Positions 55,863 through 62,655 of a stretch of 64,000 nucleotides of DNA are shown in pieces. The DNA is taken from NCBI GenBank assembly GCA_027482245.1, contig JAIXWG010000047.1, forward strand, positions 1 through 64,000, read 5' to 3'. Origin of the DNA: Acetobacteraceae bacterium (lineage in GTDB: Bacteria > Pseudomonadota > Alphaproteobacteria > Acetobacterales > Acetobacteraceae). The position numbers and the translations under genes were made by a program. Below the pieces are notes generated by a model. The model was given only the letters and a program-made list of their open reading frames with translations, made no database searches and was not told the origin of the DNA. Within the stretch, counting starts at the first letter, position 1. Each line of letters opens with the position of its first letter.

Positions 55863-56930
55863 ATGGCAAGGGCCATTGCGGCACGCGGGCAGGGTGAGTT
55901 CGCCCTGGCGATCGACGCCATGGGCGGGGATCACGCGCCCGATTCCGTGCTGGATGGGCTGGAACTCGCGGCGGAACGTCATCCGCAGGCGCGATTCCTC
56001 CTCGTCGGAGATGAAGCCAGGCTGGGCGCGCTGCTGGCGCGCCGGCCCCGCGCGGCCAAGGCCTGCAGCCTGCGTCACGCGCCGGAATCCATCCCGGGCG
56101 ACATGAAGCCGACCGCGGCGCTGCGCGTCCGCGGCTCCTCCATGCGCGGCGCCATCGATGCGGTCGCCAGCGGCGAGGCCTCCGGCGTCGTCTCCGCCGG
56201 CAATACCGGCGCGTTGATGGCGTTGGCGAAGATCGTCGTGAAGACGCTGCCGGAGATCGACCGGCCGGCGCTGGCGGCCATCGGGCCCTCGGCGCGCGGC
56301 GACGTCGTCATGCTCGACCTCGGCGCCAATGTTCAGTGCGATGCCCGCAACCTGGTGGAGTTCGCCGTGATGGGCGATGCCTTCGCCCGCGCGGTGCTCG
56401 GCCTGACGGAGCCGACGCTCGGCCTGCTCAATGTGGGGTCGGAGGAGCTGAAGGGCGACGAGCGGGTTCGCCAGGCGGCGGAGACGCTGCGGGACAGCCA
56501 TATCGGTGCCAATTTCCGCGGCTTCGTCGAAGGCCATGACATCGCCGCCGGCACGGTGGACGTGATCGTCACCGATGGCTTCACCGGCAATGTCGCGCTG
56601 AAGACCGGGGAGGGCGCGCTGAAGCTGATGCGCGACCTGCTGCGCCAGGTCTTCACCAGTTCCGTCCCCGCCCGCGTCGGCTACCTGCTGGCGCGGCCGG
56701 CACTGGACCGGCTGCGGGAATGGATGGATCCCCGCCGCTACAACGGCGCGGTGCTGATCGGGCTGAACGGCGTCGTGGTCAAAAGCCATGGCGGCACGGA
56801 TGGCGTCGGCTTCGCCCATGCGGTCGACGTCGCCATGGACATGGTGACGCACCGCTTCAACGAACGGATCCAGGAGGGGCTGGCGCGCCTCTCGGAGACC
56901 ACGCCGCGCGTCGCGGCCACCCCGCGCTGA
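55863..56930 (+). CDS. plsX: phosphate acyltransferase PlsX
   Basis: Makes acyl-phosphate from acyl-ACP for phospholipid synthesis. The 355-residue protein starts near FALAIDAMGGDHAPDSVLDG, the family hallmark. SAGNTGALMALAKIVVKTLP, LLNVGSEELKGDERVRQA and FVEGHDIAAGTVDVIVTDGF are further signatures, and GLNGVVVKSHGGTDGVGFA closes the fold. The ATG at 55863 follows GGATCCTG; the first 10 residues are not conserved, so a later start is possible. It precedes fabH by 46 bp. Confidence 0.95.
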   Translation: MARAIAARGQGEFALAIDAMGGDHAPDSVLDGLELAAERHPQARFLLVGDEARLGALLARRPRAAKACSLRHAPESIPGDMKPTAALRVRGSSMRGAIDAVASGEASGVVSAGNTGALMALAKIVVKTLPEIDRPALAAIGPSARGDVVMLDLGANVQCDARNLVEFAVMGDAFARAVLGLTEPTLGLLNVGSEELKGDERVRQAAETLRDSHIGANFRGFVEGHDIAAGTVDVIVTDGFTGNVALKTGEGALKLMRDLLRQVFTSSVPARVGYLLARPALDRLREWMDPRRYNGAVLIGLNGVVVKSHGGTDGVGFAHAVDVAMDMVTHRFNERIQEGLARLSETTPRVAATPR

Positions 56931-56976
56931 TCCGCGGGCGACCCTAACCATACCCGGCCCTGGGGGGGAACGCGCG

Positions 56977-57942
56977 ATGCGCGCCGTGATCGTCGGCACC
57001 GGCGGCTACCTGCCGGAACGGGCCGTGACCAATGAGGAACTGGCGGCGGAGAAGGGGCTCGACACCTCCGATTCCTGGATCCGCGAACGCACCGGCATCG
57101 GCCAGCGCCACTTCGCGGCAGCCGGGGAGACCGCTTCCTCCATGGGCGCCGCCGCCTGCCGCGCCGCGCTCGCCCAGGCCGGCGCCGATGTGGCGGAGGT
57201 GGACTGCATCATCGTCGCCACCGCCACGCCCGACAGCGCCTTCCCCAGCACCGCCGCGCGAATCCAGGGCGCGCTCGGCGTCACGCGCGGCATGGCCTTC
57301 GACGTGGCCGCGGCCTGCACGGGCTTCATCTACGCGCTCGGCATCGCCGATGCGATGGTCCGCGCCGGCAAGGCGCGGGGCGTGCTGGTGGTGGGCACGG
57401 AAGTCTATTCCCGCATCCTGGACTGGTCGGATCGCGGCACCTGCGTGCTGTTCGGCGATGGCGCCGGCGCCGTCTTCCTGCGCGCGGGCGACCCCGCGCC
57501 GGGCGATGGCCTGCTCTCGACCCATATGCATGCCGATGGCCGCTTCGGGGACATCCTGAACGTCGATGGCGGCGCCGGATCGACCGGCGGCACCGGCGTG
57601 GTCCGCATGGCGGGGCGGGAGGTGTTCAAGCACGCCGTCACCAAGCTGGCCTCCGCGGTGGACGAAGCGCTGGCGGCCAATGGCCTCGACCAGTCCGCGG
57701 TCGCCTGGCTGGTGCCGCACCAGGCCAATGTCCGGATCATCGAGGCGATGGGCAAGAAGCTCGGCCTTCCGCTGGACCGCGTGGTCATCACGGTGGACCG
57801 CCACGCCAATACCTCGGCCGCCTCCATCCCGCTGGCGCTGGCGGAAGCGACGCGCGATGGACGCATCAAGACGGGCGACCTGGTGCTGATGGAAGCCATT
57901 GGCGGTGGCCTGACCTGGGGCGCGGCCCTGGCGCGCTTCTGA
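56977..57942 (+). CDS. fabH: 3-oxoacyl-[acyl-carrier-protein] synthase III
   Basis: Starts fatty-acid synthesis by condensing acetyl-CoA with malonyl-ACP. The catalytic triad is Cys114 (AAACTGFIYAL), His248 (VPHQANVRII) and Asn278 (HANTSAASIPLAL). The N-terminus has GTGGYLPERAVTNEEL and WIRERTGIGQRHFA. Length 321 is normal. The preceding GGGGGGAACGCGCG has a purine-rich but imperfect ribosome-binding site. It is the last lipid gene; ihfA follows after 146 bp containing its own promoter-like elements. Confidence 0.97.
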   Translation: MRAVIVGTGGYLPERAVTNEELAAEKGLDTSDSWIRERTGIGQRHFAAAGETASSMGAAACRAALAQAGADVAEVDCIIVATATPDSAFPSTAARIQGALGVTRGMAFDVAAACTGFIYALGIADAMVRAGKARGVLVVGTEVYSRILDWSDRGTCVLFGDGAGAVFLRAGDPAPGDGLLSTHMHADGRFGDILNVDGGAGSTGGTGVVRMAGREVFKHAVTKLASAVDEALAANGLDQSAVAWLVPHQANVRIIEAMGKKLGLPLDRVVITVDRHANTSAASIPLALAEATRDGRIKTGDLVLMEAIGGGLTWGAALARF

Positions 57943-57983
57943 GCGAATCGCCTGGAATCAACGTGATCGGGGGCTTGGCTCCC

Positions 57984-58017
57984 GTTTCACGCGAAGGCGC
58001 GCGCGGCTTCGTGAAAC
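57984..58017. repeat. inverted repeat GTTTCACG / CGTGAAAC upstream of ihfA
   Basis: Perfect 8-bp arms at 57984-57991 and 58010-58017 flank an 18-bp GC-rich spacer; the inner bases AAG and CTT can add pairing with a 2-nt bulge. It lies directly before a promoter-like pair of hexamers of ihfA. It may be a dyad operator or the 3' hairpin of fabH. Confidence 0.5.
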
Positions 58018-58024
58018 CCCGTGG

Positions 58025-58053
58025 TTGACGCCCCCTGCGGATACCGGTTTTCT
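58025..58053 (+). promoter_or_regulatory. candidate promoter of ihfA
   Basis: TTGACG is followed after 17 bp by TTTTCT, a good -35 with a weak -10, about 36 bp upstream of the ihfA ATG. The inverted repeat at 57984-58017 sits just upstream. Confidence 0.4.
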
Positions 58054-58088
58054 TGCGGGATGAATGGCTTGCAGGGGCCTGTTGCGGC

Positions 58089-58406
58089 ATGACGACGATG
58101 ACCCGCGCCCATCTGGCGGAGGCGATCTACACCCAGGTCGGGCTCTCCCGGAACGAGAGCGCGGCGCTGCTCGAGACGGTGCTTGAGAAGATGTCGGCGG
58201 CGCTGGAGGCGGGCGAGCCCGTGAAGATCTCCGCCTTCGGCTCTTTCGTCGTGCGCCAGAAGGGCAAGCGCGTGGGCCGCAATCCCAAGACGGGGGTGGA
58301 GGTGCCGATCCAGCCCCGCAAGGTCCTGGCCTTCCGGCCCTCCCACGTCCTGAAGGCGCGCCTCAACCCGGGCCAGGCGCCTGAAGCCGGTGGCGATGAC
58401 GAATGA
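58089..58406 (+). CDS. ihfA: integration host factor subunit alpha
   Basis: DNA-bending protein of the HU/IHF family. The 105-residue protein has [20 protein letters not shown] at the N-terminus, the family signature [41 protein letters not shown], and a short acidic tail. The 105-residue length and the position before a MerR-type gene fit IhfA rather than HU. An ATG 9 bp downstream is an alternative start. It overlaps the MerR gene by ATGA. Confidence 0.95.
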   Translation: MTTMTRAHLAEAIYTQVGLSRNESAALLETVLEKMSAALEAGEPVKISAFGSFVVRQKGKRVGRNPKTGVEVPIQPRKVLAFRPSHVLKARLNPGQAPEAGGDDE

Positions 58407-58822
58407 GCGATGACCAGCAGGTCGATGCCGAGGGGCGCGCCAGGCCACGCAAGGCGCCCACGGCCTTCCGCACCATCAGCGAGGTCGCGGACGACCTGCA
58501 GATCCCGCAGCATGTGCTGCGCTTCTGGGAGACGAAGTTCCCGCAGCTGAAGCCGCTGAAGCGCGGCGGCGGCCGGCGCTACTACCGGCCGGAGGACATC
58601 GCGCTGCTGAAGCGGGTCAGCGACCTGCTCTACACCCAGGGCTACACGATCAAGGGCGTGCAGCGCCTGCTGCGCGAAGGCGGCATCGAGGAAGCCGGCG
58701 GCGCCCCCGAATTGCCGCTCGGCGATCCGGAGGAGGCGGATGCGCCCGAGCCGGTGCGGGAGGCGCTGGATGCGCTGGAACGCCTGGCGCATGAGCTACG
58801 GGCCCTGGCCGCCCGCGGCTGA
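58403..58822 (+). CDS. MerR-family transcriptional regulator
   Basis: A 139-residue regulator with the MerR-type winged helix [40 protein letters not shown] and [20 protein letters not shown]. The C-terminal part is a helix without metal-binding cysteines, so it is not a metal sensor. This subtype, coupled to ihfA, is widespread in alphaproteobacteria, but its targets are not established. The start overlaps the ihfA stop. Confidence 0.93.
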   Translation: MSDDQQVDAEGRARPRKAPTAFRTISEVADDLQIPQHVLRFWETKFPQLKPLKRGGGRRYYRPEDIALLKRVSDLLYTQGYTIKGVQRLLREGGIEEAGGAPELPLGDPEEADAPEPVREALDALERLAHELRALAARG

Positions 58823-58892
58823 GCCCCGGCCCCTGGCCGGGCGGGGCTGATCGCGCCACCCTGCACCGGATGACGGCGTGGCGGGGGAACGC

Positions 58893-59924
58893 ATGAAGGC
58901 ATTGCGCAAGCTGGCGCCCGGACCGGGGCTGCTGCTCTGCGACATCCCATGCCCGCCGGCGCCCGGGCCCGGAGAGGTGCTGGTGCGCGTGGAGGCCGCG
59001 GGCATCTGCGGCAGCGACCTGCATATCGAGGACTGGTCGGGCGGCTATGAATGGATCACCGCCGCCATGCCGGTGACGCTCGGCCATGAACTCGCGGGCC
59101 GCGTCGCCGAATCGGGCGATCCCGCGCTGCCGCCCGGCACGCCTGTCGTCGTCATCCCATCCGTCACCTGTGGCGGCTGCGCCGTTTGCCGCGCCGGCGA
59201 CCCGGATCGCTGCGTGGACCGGCGAGGAATCGGCATGACGCGGGAAGGGGGCTTCGCGCCCTTCGTCCTGGCGCCTTCGCGGAACTGCCTGGTGCTGCCC
59301 GCGGGCTTCGACCCCGGCATCGCCGCGCTGACGGAACCGCTGGTCATCGGCGCGCGCGCCGTCTCGGTCGGCGGGGTCGGCCCTGGCGATCGCGTGCTGG
59401 TGCTCGGCCCTGGCGCGATCGGCCAGGCCATCGCGCTGATGGCGCGGGAGGCGGGGGCGGCGGAGGTTACGGTGGCGGGGCGGGATGATGGGCCCCGCTT
59501 CGATGTGCTGGGGCGCCTCGGCTTCGACCGGCTGGTGGAGGTGGGCGACCAGGGCCTCACCCACCTCGCCGCCGAAGGCCGCTTCGACGTGGTGTTCGAG
59601 GCGGTGGGCATGCCCACCCTGGTGGCGGAGGCGCTGCCCCTGCTGCGGCGCGAAGGCGTGCTCGTCATCGCCGGCATCCATCCCCGCCCGGCCGAGATCC
59701 CGCTGAACACCGTGGTGCGGGAACAGCTCCAGCTCCGCGGCACCAACCGCGGCAGGATGGCGGATTGGCAGCGCACGCTGGATTTCGTGGTCCGCCAGGG
59801 AGCCGCGCTCGCCCCCATGGTCACGCACCGCCTGCCGCTGCGCGACGCGCTGGCGGGCTTCGCCACCACCCGCAGCCGCCAGGCCACCAAGGCGATGCTG
59901 CTGCCGGAGGCCGGCGATGAGTGA
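58893..59924 (+). CDS. zinc-dependent alcohol dehydrogenase (MDR family)
   Basis: A 343-residue medium-chain dehydrogenase. The catalytic zinc site is seen in AAGICGSDLHIED and TLGHELAGRV, and the structural zinc site as the four cysteines of CGGCAVCRAGDPDRC. The NAD(P)-binding fold has VLVLGPGAIGQAIALMA. It resembles sorbitol- or threonine-dehydrogenase-like enzymes; the substrate is not known. The ATG at 58893 is chosen; a GTG 15 bp upstream is in frame. It overlaps the next gene by 8 bp and probably acts in one pathway with it and the aldo/keto reductase. Confidence 0.92.
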   Translation: MKALRKLAPGPGLLLCDIPCPPAPGPGEVLVRVEAAGICGSDLHIEDWSGGYEWITAAMPVTLGHELAGRVAESGDPALPPGTPVVVIPSVTCGGCAVCRAGDPDRCVDRRGIGMTREGGFAPFVLAPSRNCLVLPAGFDPGIAALTEPLVIGARAVSVGGVGPGDRVLVLGPGAIGQAIALMAREAGAAEVTVAGRDDGPRFDVLGRLGFDRLVEVGDQGLTHLAAEGRFDVVFEAVGMPTLVAEALPLLRREGVLVIAGIHPRPAEIPLNTVVREQLQLRGTNRGRMADWQRTLDFVVRQGAALAPMVTHRLPLRDALAGFATTRSRQATKAMLLPEAGDE

Positions 59925-60564
59925 GCCCGGCTTCCTGGCGCTGTGGAACGACCTGGCCGCGGGGCGGGAGGCCGAATACGAGGAATGGCACGCCCGCGAG
60001 CACCTGCCCGAGCGCGTCGCCGCGCCGGGCTTCCTCGCCGGCCGCCGCTACCGCGACTCCGCGCACCTGACCCATCGCTGGTTCACGCTGTACGAGGTGG
60101 AGTCGCCGGACGCCTTCGAGACCCCCGAATACCGGGACCTGCTGGCCAACCCGACGCCTTGGTCGGCCTCCATGCGCCCTGATTTCCGCGCCTTCCTCCG
60201 CGCGCCGTGCCGGGAGGTCGCGCGCGCCGGCCATGGCTTCGGGGCGGCGCTGGCCGTGCTGCGCCTGCGGGATGCCGCCGGAATCGACGTCGCCGCGCTG
60301 GCGGCGATGCCCGGGATGGTCGGCGCCCGGCTCGGCCTGCGGGCGGCCGACGCCGCGCCGGCGCATCGCCTCGGCACCGGCGCGACCGAAGAACGCTTCG
60401 ACGCCGTGCTGCTGCTGGAGGCGCAGGACCGGCCCGCGGCGTCCCGTGCCCTGGCGGCCGCGGGCGGGTCCGGCAGCGTCTACGACCTTCTCTTCGCCTT
60501 CCCTGGCGCCGCGCCCGGCGAACGGCCCGCGCATCGCCGACCCCACTGGAACGCCCCCGCATGA
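59917..60564 (+). CDS. dimeric alpha/beta-barrel-like protein of unknown function
   Basis: A 215-residue protein starting EPGFLALWNDLAAGREAEYE, EWHAREHLPERVAAPGFLAG, a pattern seen in EthD/DUF4286-style ferredoxin-like barrel proteins, in which a conserved His lies near the EWH motif. A second, weaker copy of the same layout may occupy residues 105-195. No signal peptide. It overlaps both neighbours (8 bp and 4 bp), so it is part of the dehydrogenase operon, perhaps as a lyase or isomerase step; this is inference. Confidence 0.65.
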   Translation: MSEPGFLALWNDLAAGREAEYEEWHAREHLPERVAAPGFLAGRRYRDSAHLTHRWFTLYEVESPDAFETPEYRDLLANPTPWSASMRPDFRAFLRAPCREVARAGHGFGAALAVLRLRDAAGIDVAALAAMPGMVGARLGLRAADAAPAHRLGTGATEERFDAVLLLEAQDRPAASRALAAAGGSGSVYDLLFAFPGAAPGERPAHRRPHWNAPA

Positions 60565-61514
60565 ACGCCACCGACCGCATCCCCTTCGGCGCCACCGGCC
60601 TGATGATGTCCCGCCTCGGCATCGGGGGCGGGTCGCTGGCCAGCGCGGCCGGGGAGGCGGGGGTGAAGGCGGTGGTGGATGCCGCCTGGGATGCCGGGCT
60701 CCGCTACTTCGACACCGCCGCCTACTACGCCGGAGGGGAGAGCGAGCGGCGGCTTGGCCTGGCGCTGCGCGGCCGGGACCGCGACGCCTACGTGCTCGGC
60801 ACCAAGACCGGGCGCTACCTGCTGCCGGATGGCACGGACCGCTTCGACTACAGCGCGGCGGGCACGGAGGCCACGATCCGCACCGCGCTGTCCCGCCTGC
60901 ACACCGACCGACTCGACATCGTCTTCATCCATGACGTCCAGCCGAGCCTGCATGGGCCGGACTACGAGGCGCAGCACGCCCTGGCGCTGAAGGGCGCCTT
61001 CCCGGTGCTCGCCCGCCTGAAGGCGGCGGGCGTGATCGGCGCCATCGGCGTCGCCATGCGCGATCCCTGGCCGATCCTGCGCCTGCTGCGGGAAGCGCCC
61101 TTCGATGCGGTGATGCTGGCCGGCGCCTGCACGCTGCTGCACCAGGAAGCCTGCGAGGGTCTGCTGCCGCATTGCGTGGCGACGGATACGCCCGTCCTGT
61201 TCGCCGCGCCTTTCGAGACCGGGATCCTGGCCACCGGCGCCATCCCCGGCGCCCGCTACCGCTACAAGCCCGCGGCCCCGGAACTGCTGGCCCGGACCGC
61301 CGCGATCGAGGCCGTCTGCGCCCGCCAGGGCGTCCCGATCGCCGCGACGGCGATCCACTTCCCGCTGCTCTGCCCCGCCGTGAAGGGCGTGGTGGTCGGC
61401 CACCAGGCACCGGCGGAACTGGCGCGGAACCTGGCCCTGCTGGCCGCCGAGCCCCCCGCCGCGCTCTGGTCCGACCTGCTGGCGGAGGGGTTGATCACCG
61501 CCATTCCGGCATAG
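60561..61514 (+). CDS. aldo/keto reductase
   Basis: A 317-residue TIM-barrel oxidoreductase. LRYFDTAAYYAGGESERRLG carries the catalytic Asp and Tyr, GTKTGRYL the Lys, and IVFIHDVQP the His. The sequence style resembles D-threo-aldose 1-dehydrogenase and pyridoxal 4-dehydrogenase, so a sugar lactone-forming oxidation is possible. Together with the zinc dehydrogenase two genes upstream it suggests a small aldose catabolic operon, without proof. It overlaps the upstream gene by ATGA. Confidence 0.93.
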   Translation: MNATDRIPFGATGLMMSRLGIGGGSLASAAGEAGVKAVVDAAWDAGLRYFDTAAYYAGGESERRLGLALRGRDRDAYVLGTKTGRYLLPDGTDRFDYSAAGTEATIRTALSRLHTDRLDIVFIHDVQPSLHGPDYEAQHALALKGAFPVLARLKAAGVIGAIGVAMRDPWPILRLLREAPFDAVMLAGACTLLHQEACEGLLPHCVATDTPVLFAAPFETGILATGAIPGARYRYKPAAPELLARTAAIEAVCARQGVPIAATAIHFPLLCPAVKGVVVGHQAPAELARNLALLAAEPPAALWSDLLAEGLITAIPA

Positions 61515-61530
61515 GGCGGGGCAGCGGGGG

Positions 61531-61558
61531 TTGGCGGCCCCCATGCCCGATGCTATTG
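61531..61558 (+). promoter_or_regulatory. candidate promoter of tRNA-Pro
   Basis: TTGGCG and CTATTG are separated by 16 bp, with a TG just before the second hexamer. The pair lies 10 bp upstream of the tRNA, the distance expected for a stable-RNA promoter. Confidence 0.5.
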
Positions 61559-61568
61559 CCCCCGCAGT

Positions 61569-61645
61569 CGGAGCGTAGCGCAGTCTGGTAGCGCATCAGT
61601 CTGGGGGACTGGGGGTCGTGGGTTCGAATCCCGCCGCTCCGACCA
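61569..61645 (+). tRNA. tRNA-Pro (anticodon GGG)
   Basis: A 77-nt cloverleaf. The acceptor stem CGGAGCG pairs with CGCTCCG and CCA is encoded. The D-arm contains AGCGCAGTCTGGTAGCGC. The anticodon stem CAGT/ACTG closes a 7-nt loop CTGGGGG, with GGG at positions 34-36. The T-arm has GGGTTCGAATCCC. The first pair C1-G72 is the known identity feature of bacterial proline tRNAs. A strong terminator follows. Confidence 0.97.
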
Positions 61646-61660
61646 TCCTGAACCCGTCAG

Positions 61661-61706
61661 GAATCACGAAGGCCCGGCGGAGCGATCCGCCGGGCCTTCG
61701 TGATTC
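61661..61706. terminator. perfect 21-bp hairpin after tRNA-Pro, bidirectional
   Basis: Two 21-bp arms (61661-61681 and 61686-61706) pair without mismatch around a GCGA loop; the core is GGCCCGGCGGA. It lies between the tRNA and the convergent TPR gene and is placed to end both transcripts. T-rich bases (CCTTCGTGATT) are inside the stem, not after it. Confidence 0.75.
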
Positions 61707-61717
61707 CGGACGCCGGC

Positions 61718-62548
61718 TCAGTTGCCGGCGCCGCCCTCCCGCGGGATGGCGCGCAGCGTCGCGGGCTGCAGCAGCAGGGCGCTGGCCTCGGCCTCCGACG
61801 CCGTGGAGAGCCACTCCGCGAAGTTCTTGAACTCCAGCGCCAGCGCCTCGGCATCCGTGGCGGCCGAATCGCGGCGCAGCAGGCGTACCACGCGGGCATG
61901 TTCGCCGCGCGCGGCCAGGATCAGGGCCAGGTTGTGGCGGGCGCGCTGGGGGGCATCGGCCTCCCGCTCCGCCGGCGCCAGGGTGCGCTCGGCCTCCGGC
62001 AGGCGCTTGGCCAGCAGAAGGGAGACCGCCTGGTTGCTGCGGATCGTCCAGTCGTTCGGCGCCACGATGCGGGCCTGGCGATAGGCTTCCTGGGCGCGGG
62101 CGGTATCGCCCAGCATGTCGAAGGTCAGCGCGAGCCCGGCATGGGCGCCGGCGTGGCGGGGCGCGATGGCGCGGGCGCCGGAGAAGGCGGCCTCCGCCGC
62201 CGCCAGGTTCCCGGCGCGGAGATGCATGGTGCCGAGGCGCACCAGGCGTTCCGGCGTGCTGCCATCCAGGTCGATCACCCGCTGCAGCGCGGCGGAGGCT
62301 TCGGCATGCAGCCCCGCGGCTTCCGCCGCATCCGCCAGCCGGGCCTGGGCGAAGCGGTCATCCGGGCTGGCCTGCGCTGCCGCGCGAAGCTGGTCGATCG
62401 GCCGCGCCGCCGGGACGGCGGGCGCCTGCTGGCGGGCGAGGAGCGGGTTGGGCACCCGGCCGCACCCCGCGACCGTGACGGCGCAGGCCAGGGCCACCAG
62501 CGTGATGCGGGCCAGGTGGCGTGGCGATGCGGGGAAGGGGAAGCGCAT
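61718..62548 (-). CDS. TPR-repeat lipoprotein (TadD-like)
   Basis: A 276-residue lipoprotein. The signal ends in a lipobox TVAGC with Cys29. Tetratricopeptide repeats follow, for example RFAQARLADAAEAAGLHAEA, RLVRLGTMHLRAGNLAAAEA and AGLALTFDMLGDTARAQEAY. This is the layout of TadD, the outer-membrane pilotin-type protein of the tight-adherence (Flp) pilus system. The gene lies 107 bp after a TadG-like gene on the same strand, which supports the call. The ATG is chosen from the signal peptide. Confidence 0.8.
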   Translation of the reverse strand: MRFPFPASPRHLARITLVALACAVTVAGCGRVPNPLLARQQAPAVPAARPIDQLRAAAQASPDDRFAQARLADAAEAAGLHAEASAALQRVIDLDGSTPERLVRLGTMHLRAGNLAAAEAAFSGARAIAPRHAGAHAGLALTFDMLGDTARAQEAYRQARIVAPNDWTIRSNQAVSLLLAKRLPEAERTLAPAEREADAPQRARHNLALILAARGEHARVVRLLRRDSAATDAEALALEFKNFAEWLSTASEAEASALLLQPATLRAIPREGGAGN

Positions 62549-62655
62549 GGGCGGGGGAAGGGCTCCGTCGCTGGGTTCCGCGGCGCGGCAGGGCCCGCTG
62601 GCCGCCGGACCTTGCCGTGGGGTGGTGCGCATCACAAGCCCCGTGAGCCGCGCCG

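Noticed and set aside
61569-61645. Integrated element at the tRNA-Pro gene
   Set aside because: No integrase and no repeated tRNA 3' end were seen nearby within the window.
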